In this document: positions 33,627 through 42,037 of the stretch, piece after piece
Numbering within the stretch: the first letter of the stretch is position 1
Layout of the letters: every line of letters begins with the position of its first letter
NCBI GenBank assembly: GCA_944320465.1
Contig: CALUHO010000013.1
Location: forward strand, 1-64,000
DNA length: 64,000 nucleotides
DNA from: an uncultured Bacteroidales bacterium
GTDB lineage: Bacteria > Bacteroidota > Bacteroidia > Bacteroidales > P3
Direction: 5' to 3'
Made by a program: the position numbers and the translations under genes
The notes under the pieces: generated by a model
Told to the model about the DNA's origin: nothing
The model's database searches: none
What the model saw: only the letters and a program-made list of their open reading frames with translations

Positions 33627-33750
33627 CGGCGTGTGATAATGGGGGGCCTGCATCGTTGCGCGGGGGATGCGGACTCAGTCACGTACATGGGTACGCTCCT
33701 TCGTTCTTACCCTCGCGACGCCTCGCATGCCACCCGTTCTGACACGCCGC
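33627..33750. repeat. ~125-bp intergenic element with inverted ends (copy B)
   Basis: Starts GGCGTGTGATAATGGG right after the mntP stop and ends TTCTGACACGCC. The reverse complement aligns along its length with copy A at 15379-15503. A related half copy (GGCCTGCATCGTTGC shared) follows at ~33768-33790. Confidence 0.75.
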
Positions 33751-33909
33751 CCCGGCGCGGATATGATGGCGGGTGGCCTGCATCGTTGCAAATCTTGCCC
33801 GGGTCGGTCACGGACAGCCAGCTCTCGCTGCGAGGCAGCAATTAGTGCGCTCCCTGCTGGCAGCTTTGCGTGTCGATGGCGATTCGCTGCTTTTTTTGAG
33901 TTTTTTACT

Positions 33910-34377
33910 ATGCCAACACTCAGTATTACAAAGATTTTTACATTCGAAGCGGCCCACGCCCTATTGGGATACGACGGGCTGTGCGCCAATATCCACGGGC
34001 ATTCCTACCGATTGGAAGTGACCGTGTGCAGCCCGGCTTTGGATTCGGTAGAGCCGGGCCGTTATATAGAATCGGACAAAGCCGACCCCAAGAACGGGAT
34101 GCTGTTCGACTTTTCGGAATTGAAGAAGTGCGTGAACCAGTCGATTGTGGATGTTTTCGACCATGCCTTGATTCTGAATCAAGATGGGAATGCCGAGATA
34201 GGGGAGATGCTTAAGACCCGTTACCAGAAAGTGTTCTGCGTTCCTTTCCAGCCTACCAGCGAGAATCTTCTGCTGGACTTTGCCCGACGCTTGCAGGCGG
34301 TGCTTCCCGAAAAGATCCGTTTGAAGCGGATGCGGCTGTACGAGACGGCTACCTCCTATACCGACCTCGATTTTTGA
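33910..34377 (+). CDS. queD: 6-carboxytetrahydropterin synthase (QueD/PTPS family)
   Basis: A 155-residue enzyme that converts 7,8-dihydroneopterin triphosphate to 6-carboxy-5,6,7,8-tetrahydropterin in queuosine synthesis. The ATG at 33910 gives MPTLSITKIFTFEAAHALLG. Zinc ligands are His in EAAHAL and the two His of NIHGHSY. The catalytic Cys precedes them (LCANIHGH), and DHALIL supplies the Asp/His pair. The frame extends upstream through repeat sequence but homology begins here. No other queuosine genes are visible. Members also include pterin-6-pyruvoyl synthases, so the exact product is inferred. Confidence 0.85.
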   Translation: MPTLSITKIFTFEAAHALLGYDGLCANIHGHSYRLEVTVCSPALDSVEPGRYIESDKADPKNGMLFDFSELKKCVNQSIVDVFDHALILNQDGNAEIGEMLKTRYQKVFCVPFQPTSENLLLDFARRLQAVLPEKIRLKRMRLYETATSYTDLDF

Positions 34378-34723
34378 GGGAAGAGGCGGAAGGTGGCCGT
34401 CTTTTGCTTGTTTCGATTCCGTTTTATCTCTTACATGTTTTTCATGATAAGCAATTTGTATTCAATGGAATAACCTGCAAATTTTCCGGTTTTCGTAAGA
34501 AAGTCTCCGCTTTCCGCCGCGAGCGTTCCATAGCTATGTTTTCCGCCTTCCGTTTGACCCTGGAATACACCGTCTTGTTTTCTATTCCGTTTTCCGCAAC
34601 CGCATTTTCGATTTCGGATCGGGACTCCTTGCCCTGTGTCGACTATGGAAGATCTGTGTCGCCCGGATACTTTGCTGTGCTCGGTTCGATATTCGTTTTG
34701 GCGGACGGACGGCAGGTTGTAAA
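34378..34723. other. Intergenic region, no supported gene
   Basis: Contains an open frame of 117 codons that shows no family resemblance and runs into the tandem repeat; not called. I see no promoter core or hairpin of note. Confidence 0.3.
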
Positions 34724-35194
34724 ATAAACTGCAAGCCGAGCGCAGAGCCGAACGAAGTTCGAGCTTTGATGTTCCATCGAAAGCAGGCTGCACCTCAGCA
34801 TAGCCAAGGCAAGCTTTGCTCTGCATTCGGTTTGCACTGCTTTTGCCGAGGCGCAGCGTTTATTCCAAGTGCAACTTAAAATAAACTGCAAGCCGAGCGC
34901 AGAGCCGAACGAAGTTCGAGCTTTGATGTGCCATCGAAAGCAGGCTGCACCTCAGCATAGCCAAGGCAAGCTTTGCTCTGCATTCGGTTTGCACTGCTTT
35001 TGCCGAGGCGCAGCGTTTATTCCAAGTGCAACTTAAAATAAACTGCAAGCCGAGCGCAGAGCCGAACGAAGTTCGAGCTTTGATGTGCCATCGAAAGCAG
35101 GCTGCACCTCAGCATAGCCAAGGCAAGCTTTGCTCTGCATTCGGTTTGCACTGCTTTTGCCGAGGCGCAGCGTTTATTCCAAGTGCAACTTAAA
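34724..35194 (+). repeat. Three tandem copies of a 157-bp repeat
   Basis: Units start with ATAAACTGCAAGCCGAGCGC at 34724, 34881 and 35038. They are near-identical (first copy has GTTCC for GTGCC). Within each unit are inverted segments such as CGAACGAAGTTCG. A fourth copy is at 51129-51309 and a shortened one at 26025-26104. It is not a CRISPR: no unique spacers. It spells short open frames, but these are repeat artefacts. Confidence 0.9.
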
Positions 35195-35389
35195 CCCAAA
35201 TCGGTCATTAGACTTTGGGGAGATTGCCCGCTTGTGTCATGCAGCATGCTTCTCGCCTAGCCGAAGGCGTAGCGGGCTACGTCGAGGCGTAGCGAGAAGC
35301 AGGATGCGGACAGAGGCGGGCAAGATGCCCGAAAGCCTCATTTTCCTAACCGAAAACAGCCCCGGCGTGTCTAATGACCGATTTGGGTT
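35193..35389 (+). mobile_element. MITE-like element, 197 bp (copy 1)
   Basis: Terminal inverted repeats of CCCAAATCGGTCATTAGAC are perfect (35195-35213 and 35369-35387; flanking AA/TT extend them). The interior contains nested inverted sequences (CTTCTCGCCTAGCCGAAGGC, then CTACGTCGAGGCGTAGCGAG). It has no coding capacity. It lies between the tandem repeat and apbE, and its right end supplies the TTTG of the apbE promoter. Confidence 0.8.
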
Positions 35390-35408
35390 AAAATAAAGTG
35401 TATCTTTG
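35382..35408 (+). promoter_or_regulatory. apbE promoter built partly from the MITE end
   Basis: TTTG at 35382-35385 (inside the element's terminal repeat), 15 bases, TATCTTTG at 35401-35408. The -7 match is exact; spacing is shorter than the usual ~20. Confidence 0.45.
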
Positions 35409-35468
35409 GCATTCCTAAGACGCTGGAAACCTCGGCGCCATACTTCGGAAACCTGCTTTTTGTTGAAA

Positions 35469-36554
35469 ATGAATATGTTATTTAGTAAGAAATCAGCTTT
35501 GGCTTTGACCTCGGTTTTGGCGGCGGTTCTGCTGGCCGTTCCGCTCCTGTTTTTGCAGATGTCCTGCACTTCCAAGCCCCGGCCTCAATTCCAAAAAATG
35601 ATGGGCTTTGCCCAAGGCTCGTATTACGCTATCAGCTATTATGCCGATGCCCGGCAAGAGAGTTTGGATGCCAATGTTTTGCAACCTGAGATTGATTCCC
35701 TTTTGGCGGCCTTCGACCTTTGCGCTTCCTTGTGGAACGACAGCTCCGAGATATGCCGGGTGAACCGCAACGAGGACATAGAACTGAGCGAGGCTTTCTG
35801 CGATATGCTGGCCAAGTCCCAGCAGATTTCCGAGCTTACCGGCGGCGTGTTCGATGTCACGGTAGGGCCTTTGGTGCAGGCTTACGGCTTTACACCGGGC
35901 GGCGGGCCGAGCCGTCTGCCGGGAGACGAGGAACTGATAGAGATTCTGCAATATGTGGGCTGGCAGAAAGTCCGTGTCGAGAATTCCCGCCTGATTAAAG
36001 ACCATCCGTTGCTTCGCTTGGATTTCAATGCGATTGCCCAAGGCTATTGCAGCGACATGGTTTCGGAATACCTTGAAAGCAAGGGTATTGCCACCTATTT
36101 GGTGGATATAGGCGGCGAGATTCGCGCCCGTGGTGTCAAGCCGGACGGTTCGCCTTGGGTCGTGGGCATCGAAAGGCCGGCTCCGGACTCCTTGGCGCAG
36201 CAGCGCATCCTGCAAAAGCTTGCCTTGACCGGCAACTCCCTTGTCACATCGGGCAATTACCGCAAGTATTTCGAGGCCGGCGGCCAGCGCTATTCGCATA
36301 CGATTAATCCGCAGACTGGACGGCCAGTACAGCATAACCTTCTCAGTGCCACCATCCTTTGCAAGGATTGCTGGGAGGCCGATGCCTTGGCGACCGCCTG
36401 CATGGTCTGGGGAACTGCCCCAAGCCGGGATTTCTTGCAAAAGCATCCTGAATACGAGGCTTATCTGATTTATACCGAATCTGTCCCGGGCACGGATTCC
36501 CTCGCGCTCCGCACGTGGTGCACTTCTGGTTTTTCAGCTCTGATCCTGGACTGA
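35469..36554 (+). CDS. apbE: FAD:protein FMN transferase (ApbE), lipoprotein
   Basis: About 361 residues from the ATG at 35469 (35475 also possible). Lipoprotein signal ends LLFLQMSCTSK. ApbE family landmarks: GSYYAISYY, SLWNDSSEICRVNR, GGVFDVTVGPLV, LDFNAIAQGYCSD, YLVDIGGEIRARG, TSGNYRKYF, and HTINPQTGRPV with the Mg2+-binding region. It transfers FMN from FAD onto a Thr of redox proteins such as Rnf or Nqr subunits, in the periplasm. It is followed by a membrane polyferredoxin and an Fe-S aldo/keto reductase, suggesting a redox locus. Inverted MITE-like elements flank it on both sides. Confidence 0.92.
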   Translation: MNMLFSKKSALALTSVLAAVLLAVPLLFLQMSCTSKPRPQFQKMMGFAQGSYYAISYYADARQESLDANVLQPEIDSLLAAFDLCASLWNDSSEICRVNRNEDIELSEAFCDMLAKSQQISELTGGVFDVTVGPLVQAYGFTPGGGPSRLPGDEELIEILQYVGWQKVRVENSRLIKDHPLLRLDFNAIAQGYCSDMVSEYLESKGIATYLVDIGGEIRARGVKPDGSPWVVGIERPAPDSLAQQRILQKLALTGNSLVTSGNYRKYFEAGGQRYSHTINPQTGRPVQHNLLSATILCKDCWEADALATACMVWGTAPSRDFLQKHPEYEAYLIYTESVPGTDSLALRTWCTSGFSALILD

Positions 36555-36639
36555 TTTTCTGGTTTGCAGGGCTTGCCTTATGCAATGGCGGGCATCTTTA
36601 GGCCGGGAGCCGCGATCCGGAACGGCCGTTCTGTATAAT

Positions 36640-36834
36640 CCCAAATCGGTCATTAGACTCGCCGAGTGTGTTTCCTGTTTTCGAAGAGGGATGCTTTTGT
36701 GCATCTTGTTCGCTTCTGTCCGCATCTTGCTCCTCGCTACGCCTCGACGTAGCCCGCTACGCCTTCGGCTAGGCGAGAAGCATGCTGCATGACATAAGCG
36801 GACAATCTACCCAAAGTCTAATGACCGATTTGGG
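36640..36834 (-). mobile_element. MITE-like element, 195 bp (copy 2, inverted)
   Basis: Same terminal inverted repeats (36640-36658 and 36816-36834) and same interior as the element at 35193-35389, but reversed. The two thus form an inverted pair around apbE. The region 36555-36930 holds no gene. Confidence 0.8.
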
Positions 36835-36888
36835 ATAATAATCACTAAAATCTGTAATCCGTGTTAGATATGGAATCGCGGAGAGCCT

Positions 36889-36896
36889 TATATTTG
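36889..36896 (+). promoter_or_regulatory. Promoter core ahead of the polyferredoxin gene
   Basis: TATATTTG matches the -7 element, 35 bases before the ATG at 36931. A clear TTTG at -33 is lacking. Confidence 0.4.
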
Positions 36897-36930
36897 CGCC
36901 TTGGAATGAACATGCCTAAAACAAACCTGT

Positions 36931-38547
36931 ATGCTAAGGAAGATTAGAATCACGCTCGCCCTTGTATTCTTCAGCCTGCTGACGCTGCTGTTCCTCGATA
37001 TTTCCGGCGTGCTGCACCTGTATTTCGGATGGATGGCCAGAATCCAGTTTCTGCCCGCCGTGCTGGCCCTGAACCTCGGGGTCATCCTCCTCTTGCTCTT
37101 GCTCACCTTGCTTTTCGGCCGGGTCTATTGCTCGGTCATTTGCCCCTTGGGCGTGTTCCAGGACATTGCCGCCTGGTTCGGCAAGAAGCAGAAAAAGAAC
37201 CGTTACACCTATTCCAAAGCCGTTTCTTGGCTGAGATACACGGTTTTAGTCCTGTTCATAGCAGCTCTGGTCGGCGGCATCGCCTCCTTTGCAGCCTTGC
37301 TCGACCCCTATTCCGCCTACGGCCGCATCGCCTCCAACCTCTTTGCCCCCGTTTACCGCTGGGGCAACAACCTGCTGGCCTTCTTTTCCGAACGAGCCGG
37401 GGGCTACACCTTCTATCCGGTCGAAGTTTATGTCAAAAGCCTGCCTACCTTTCTGATTGCGTTGGCTACTTTTGTGATTCTCATTGTCTTGGCATGGCGC
37501 AACGGCCGCACCTATTGCAACACGGTATGCCCGGTCGGGACCCTGCTCGGCTTCCTTTCCCGCTTCTCTTGGTTCAAGCCCGTCATCGATGCCTCCCAAT
37601 GCGTCAGCTGCAAACGCTGCGAACGCAACTGCAAGGCTTCCTGCATCGACATCGCCCATCATCAGATTGATTACAGCCGCTGCGTGGCCTGCATGGATTG
37701 CATCGGCAAATGCCCCAAGGACGCGATCCACTATCGCCATCCTTCCAAGGCGGAGCTTGCCACAAGCTCGCAGAACGTTTCGGCTAAGCCGTTTTCCGAT
37801 AAGGTGAAGGGGATGAGAACCCAAAATGGGGAGGCCGTCCAGTCGGCCGATCCGGATTCCCGCAATGTTATGCAAACGGCACGGCCCCAGCCAGCCATGG
37901 ATACGGCTGTCCCGGTGGATGCCTCCCGCCGCAAATTCCTGGCCGCCTCGGCTCTGTTGGCCGCTTCGGCCGCCCTGAAAGCCCAGGAAAAGAAAGTGGA
38001 CGGCGGTCTGGCCGTGATTGAAGACAAGAAAGTGCCCAACCGCGCCACCCGGATACTGCCGCCCGGTTCGGTCAACGCCCGGCATTTCGCCCAGCACTGC
38101 ACCGGCTGCCAGCTCTGCGTGGCCAACTGTCCCAATGGCGTCTTGCGGCCCGCTACAGACCTGCTTCATCTGATGCAACCCGAGATGTCGTATGAAAGAG
38201 GCTATTGCCGGCCCGAATGCGTGCATTGCTCCGAAGTCTGCCCGGCAGGGGCTATCGAGCCGATCACGGTGGCCGACAAATCCGCGACCCAGATAGGCCA
38301 TGCGGTCTGGATCATGGACAACTGCGTGCCGGTTACTGACGGCCAGGAATGCGGCAATTGCGCCCGGCATTGCCCTTCGGGCGCGATACAGATGGTGCCT
38401 TCCGAACCCTCCGATCCGGCTTCGCTCAAGATTCCGGTAATAAATACAGAACGCTGCATCGGCTGCGGGGCTTGCGAATACCTTTGCCCGGCCCGGCCTT
38501 TCAGTGCGATTTATGTGGAAGGCCACAGCGCGCACAGGCTGCTGTAG
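36931..38547 (+). CDS. Membrane polyferredoxin (NapH-like) fused to a NapG-like ferredoxin
   Basis: A 538-residue protein in two parts. Residues 1-~270 are NapH-like: four to five membrane helices, CSVICPLG and CNTVCPVG motifs, and two 4Fe-4S clusters (CVSCKRCERNC, CVACMDCIGKC). Residues ~330-538 begin with a twin-arginine-like SRRKFLAASALLAASAALKA and carry four further cysteine clusters (CTGCQLCVANC, CVHCSEVC, CGNCARHC, CIGCGACEYLC), resembling NapG. It probably moves electrons from the quinone pool or membrane to periplasmic partners. The fusion order and the internal twin-arginine segment are unusual. Followed by the aldo/keto reductase at 41 bases. Confidence 0.85.
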   Translation: MLRKIRITLALVFFSLLTLLFLDISGVLHLYFGWMARIQFLPAVLALNLGVILLLLLLTLLFGRVYCSVICPLGVFQDIAAWFGKKQKKNRYTYSKAVSWLRYTVLVLFIAALVGGIASFAALLDPYSAYGRIASNLFAPVYRWGNNLLAFFSERAGGYTFYPVEVYVKSLPTFLIALATFVILIVLAWRNGRTYCNTVCPVGTLLGFLSRFSWFKPVIDASQCVSCKRCERNCKASCIDIAHHQIDYSRCVACMDCIGKCPKDAIHYRHPSKAELATSSQNVSAKPFSDKVKGMRTQNGEAVQSADPDSRNVMQTARPQPAMDTAVPVDASRRKFLAASALLAASAALKAQEKKVDGGLAVIEDKKVPNRATRILPPGSVNARHFAQHCTGCQLCVANCPNGVLRPATDLLHLMQPEMSYERGYCRPECVHCSEVCPAGAIEPITVADKSATQIGHAVWIMDNCVPVTDGQECGNCARHCPSGAIQMVPSEPSDPASLKIPVINTERCIGCGACEYLCPARPFSAIYVEGHSAHRLL

Positions 38548-38588
38548 CACTTTGCGCAATTTGGTCAAACATTTAATCTTTTTGGGAA

Positions 38589-40139
38589 ATGGAAACATCG
38601 AAACAAGATAAGATAATGGATTCTGATGCTGGAACTTGCCTGGGTTCGGAAGTGAGGCGGGAAAATCAGGCGGGGCGAGGCGATCCGAGCCTCCGGCAAG
38701 ACGAAGTGAAACCTCGGCAAGAATCGGTGCCGAATGGCCGGGGATGCCAAGGCATGAGCCGGCGTGATTTCCTGAAAACGGCCGGCGTGGCCGGGGCGGT
38801 CACCTTGGGTGCCGGATTGGCCTCCTGCGGCAAGCGGGGCGGGCAGGGCAATGCCTCCGTCTCTGCGGAACCGGAAGGGGAGATGACCTATCGGACCAAT
38901 CCCAAGACCGGCGAGAAGGTTTCGTTGCTGGGCTATGGTTGCATGCGTTGGCCTTCGATCGGGGGCAAGAGCGCCCGCGAAGGCAATGCAGCGATAGACC
39001 AGGAAATGGTCAACGAATTGGTGGATTATGCCATCGCACACGGGGTCAATTATTTCGATACGTCCCCGGCCTATTGCCAAGGCACTTCCGAACGGGCTAC
39101 CGGCATCGCCCTCAGTCGGCATCCCCGCAGCAAATATTACATAGCCACCAAGCTTTCCAATTTCGCCCCTTCCACCTGGAGCCGGGAAGCCTCTTTGGCC
39201 ATGTATCATAACTCGCTCAAGGAATTGCAGGTGGACTATCTCGATTACATGCTGTTGCATGGCATTGGCATGGGCACGGACGCGATGGCCGAGTTCAACG
39301 CCCGCTATATAGATAATGGTATCTTGGATTTCCTGTTGCAGGAGCGCGAGGCGGGACGGATCCGGAACCTGGGATTCTCCTACCACGGGGACATCCGGGT
39401 GTTCGACTACCTGCTGGCCAAGCATGACAAGTACAAATGGGATTTTGTGCAAATACAGCTCAACTATTTGGACTGGAGGTATGCTAAGCAGATTAATCCG
39501 CGCAATACCGATGCCGAGTACCTGTACAACGAGCTGGCCAAGCGGAACATTCCGGCGGTTATCATGGAGCCTCTGTTGGGAGGGCGGCTTTCGAACGTGC
39601 CAGACAATATCGTGGCCCAGCTCAAGGAACGCGAGCCTAATCAGAGCGTAGCTTCCTGGGCTTTCCGTTTTGCCGGGAGTTTTCCCGGGGTGTTGACCGT
39701 GCTGAGCGGCATGACCCGGATGGAGCATTTGCAGGATAACCTCAAGACCTATTCGCCCTTGAAGCCTCTTACCGAAGAGGAATTCGACTTCCTGCAACGG
39801 ACGGCTACCCGGATGATGGAGTTCGATACCATTCCCTGCAACGATTGCAAGTATTGCATGCCTTGCCCTTACGGCATCGATATTCCAACCATCCTGTTGC
39901 ATTACAACAAATGCTTGAACGAGGGCAATATAGCGGCAAGTTACAAGGACGAAAACTATCGAGAAGCCAGACGGGTCTATTTGGTAGGCTACGACCGCAG
40001 CGTGCCCAAATTACGGCAGGCGGATCACTGCATCGGCTGCAACCAGTGCAGTCCGCATTGTCCGCAAGGCATCGACATTCCGCATGAGTTGCACCGGATT
40101 GCCGATTATGTGGAAACGCTTAAGCGGAATAAGCCTTGA
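38589..40139 (+). CDS. Tat-exported aldo/keto reductase with ferredoxin domain
   Basis: A 516-residue protein. A twin-arginine signal (MSRRDFLKTAGVAGAVTLGA) starts at ~residue 56, so a later start such as the ATG at 38754 is plausible. The aldo/keto reductase barrel has GCMRWP, the catalytic Asp/Tyr in YFDTSPAY, Lys in YIATKLS and His in MLLHGIG. The C-terminal ~110 residues carry two 4Fe-4S motifs (CNDCKYCMPCPYGIDIP, CIGCNQCSPHCPQGIDIP). It is probably cotranscribed with the polyferredoxin, which could feed it electrons. Substrate unknown. Family members are common and mostly uncharacterised in gut anaerobes. Confidence 0.87.
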   Translation: METSKQDKIMDSDAGTCLGSEVRRENQAGRGDPSLRQDEVKPRQESVPNGRGCQGMSRRDFLKTAGVAGAVTLGAGLASCGKRGGQGNASVSAEPEGEMTYRTNPKTGEKVSLLGYGCMRWPSIGGKSAREGNAAIDQEMVNELVDYAIAHGVNYFDTSPAYCQGTSERATGIALSRHPRSKYYIATKLSNFAPSTWSREASLAMYHNSLKELQVDYLDYMLLHGIGMGTDAMAEFNARYIDNGILDFLLQEREAGRIRNLGFSYHGDIRVFDYLLAKHDKYKWDFVQIQLNYLDWRYAKQINPRNTDAEYLYNELAKRNIPAVIMEPLLGGRLSNVPDNIVAQLKEREPNQSVASWAFRFAGSFPGVLTVLSGMTRMEHLQDNLKTYSPLKPLTEEEFDFLQRTATRMMEFDTIPCNDCKYCMPCPYGIDIPTILLHYNKCLNEGNIAASYKDENYREARRVYLVGYDRSVPKLRQADHCIGCNQCSPHCPQGIDIPHELHRIADYVETLKRNKP

Positions 40140-40312
40140 TGATAGAGAAAGCCGGGAGCAGGGATGATTCAGCGGTTTCAGTTCCGGCAGCCTTCCCGAT
40201 GTTTGAGGATATACGGACTTAGGGTAGGGAAGGACAGTTGGCTTGATGCTCGGATCCTATCGTATCAGGCCGGCTGCCCGTTTCAAGCCTTTCTGGGAAA
40301 AAGTCCTTGTGG

Positions 40313-40921
40313 TTAACCTTGGCTGGCCGCAGTCTTGTTGGCCTTGTCGATGAAGTCCAGGATTTCCTCCCGGCCTAAGCCGGTTTCAGCTGAAGAGAGG
40401 ATGAACGGAGGAAGCGGTTCCCACATTTCTCCCAAGGCAGCCTTGATGGCTTCCGCCGAATTTTCCAAAGCCATTTTCCCGAGTTTGTCGGCCTTTGTGC
40501 CGATGACGCAGAGCGGCAGCTCGTTTTCCCCTAGGAATTGCAGGAATTCCAGGTCTATCTTTTGTGGCGGAATCCGCAAGTCCACCAAGACGAACACGCA
40601 GAAAAGATTGGAGCGGCGCAAAAGGTAATCCCTTGTCATTTTTTGCCATTGCTCCCGTTGCTTTTTGCCCACGCTGGCATAGCCGTAGCCCGGCAAATCG
40701 GCCAGGAACCACCGGTCGTCCACCATGAAATGCACGATTGCCTGGGTCTTTCCCGGGGAAGAAGATGTCTTGGCCAAGCCTTTCCGCTGGCAGAGGCAGT
40801 TGATCAAAGAGGATTTCCCCACATTGGATCTTCCGATAAAGGCGTATTCAGGCAGGTTCTCCTGAGGACACTTCCGGTAGTCGGAACAGCAGGATACGAA
40901 TTCGGCATTCTTGATGTTCAT
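40313..40921 (-). CDS. engB: Ribosome biogenesis GTPase EngB/YihA
   Basis: A 202-residue TrmE-Era-EngA-EngB-like GTPase required for late assembly of the large ribosomal subunit. G1 is GRSNVGKSS (~31-39), G3 DLPGYG (~75), G4 GTKADK (~140). Length is typical. It converges with the aldo/keto reductase gene (173 bases between stops) and has no operon partner. Confidence 0.93.
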   Translation of the reverse strand: MNIKNAEFVSCCSDYRKCPQENLPEYAFIGRSNVGKSSLINCLCQRKGLAKTSSSPGKTQAIVHFMVDDRWFLADLPGYGYASVGKKQREQWQKMTRDYLLRRSNLFCVFVLVDLRIPPQKIDLEFLQFLGENELPLCVIGTKADKLGKMALENSAEAIKAALGEMWEPLPPFILSSAETGLGREEILDFIDKANKTAASQG

Positions 40922-41057
40922 GGTGTTTGCTGGGTGTTTCGGAGGTGTATGAAAAGACAGTTGGCGGTTTTACGCGGATGTCCGGGCTTCTTTGCGTGCA
41001 GGACGGTTGGGGCAAAAACTGCAAGACCCTTCCGTTTATGCCGCCTTGGGGCAGCGA

Positions 41058-42026
41058 CTATAAGGAGGCTTGGTTTTCGGGCTTCGGTGGCACTTGCACG
41101 GATTCGATGTTTTCCGGGATATGCCGTTCTTTCTTGGTCGGGTAGATTTCATCAATCTTGATCAAGATGCCCGTTTCTTCCACGCCGCCGAAATGGGTGT
41201 TTATGCAAGTCCCGAACGAACGCATTTCAGGGGAGAGCTTGATATAGGAGTTGAACAAAGGCGGAATGTTTTCGCCCAGTTCGCGGATACGCTTGTTGGC
41301 CACTTTGTAGGCTTCTTCCAAATTCAGTCCATTGAAAAACCTGTCAAGTCTTTCCTTTGGCGTGACGGGTCGGATTGGATCGATGGGAATCACTAAGTTT
41401 TCCGGGTCGTGGTGATAGTGGTTCACGTAATACAGCAGTGTGTCTCGGGCTTCTTTGTTGTATGACGTGTACATGGTGACTTTCCCGAAGAAATACTGCA
41501 TCCACGACCTGTTGATAGTCACCAAGCCTCCTAACCCGTCCCAAAGGTTGTCCAATGAAAAGATTCCCCGCCGTGCAGATTGGTATTTGGGTTGAACGAA
41601 CGAACGTCCCAGTTCTATTGTCTTGGGAAGATATTCTTTGAGGAAAAAATCCGAGAAATGGAAGATTTCGGTAGTGGAGAGCAGGGGTTTGCCATCGGCC
41701 GAAAATTTGACCCGATTGCCTTCGATGAAGCGGTATCCGCCTATGATTTCCTCTTCGGCAGGGTCCCAGACCACCAATTGTTTGTATGGGTCTGGCATGA
41801 TGTCGAATTCATCGATGTCGGCACTTTTGCCTGTGCCGCCCCCTCCGCTACGGAAGGCTTCTTCCCGCAACCTTCCTACCTCTTGCATGATATTGGGCGC
41901 ATCGTGTGCGGTGACCACGTAGACTAGGCGGTTGCCGAAATTAGTGTAACGCAGGAACTTGTCTTGTGTCAGTTCTTGTTTGAGAAGCTCCCTGCTGATG
42001 GGGGGTATGATGTCTTGCATGTGCAA
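41058..42026 (-). CDS. glsB: N-acyltransferase of glycine-lipid synthesis (GlsB-like)
   Basis: A 322-residue GNAT-like N-acyltransferase (OlsB/hemolysin-type) which, in Bacteroides, links a 3-hydroxy-fatty acyl group to glycine. Recognisable parts: FRSGGGGTGKSADIDEFD, QLVVWDPAEEEIIGGYRF, ELGRSFVQPKYQ and LDNLWDGLGG. It starts 11 bases after the O-acyltransferase gene, and this pairing is the basis of the call. Products are membrane glycine lipids and related serine lipids. GlsB identity is inferred from family and neighbourhood. Confidence 0.82.
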   Translation of the reverse strand: MHMQDIIPPISRELLKQELTQDKFLRYTNFGNRLVYVVTAHDAPNIMQEVGRLREEAFRSGGGGTGKSADIDEFDIMPDPYKQLVVWDPAEEEIIGGYRFIEGNRVKFSADGKPLLSTTEIFHFSDFFLKEYLPKTIELGRSFVQPKYQSARRGIFSLDNLWDGLGGLVTINRSWMQYFFGKVTMYTSYNKEARDTLLYYVNHYHHDPENLVIPIDPIRPVTPKERLDRFFNGLNLEEAYKVANKRIRELGENIPPLFNSYIKLSPEMRSFGTCINTHFGGVEETGILIKIDEIYPTKKERHIPENIESVQVPPKPENQASL

Positions 42027-42037
42027 AAGTTTTCTGC

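Noticed and set aside
34724..35194. Regularly spaced repeats resembling a CRISPR array
   Set aside because: The whole 157-bp unit repeats with no unique spacers and no cas genes nearby; it is a plain tandem repeat.
34860..35247. Several similar open frames encoding near-identical 60-76 residue peptides on the minus strand
   Set aside because: They are translations of the 157-bp repeat itself, with no ribosome-binding site or family resemblance.
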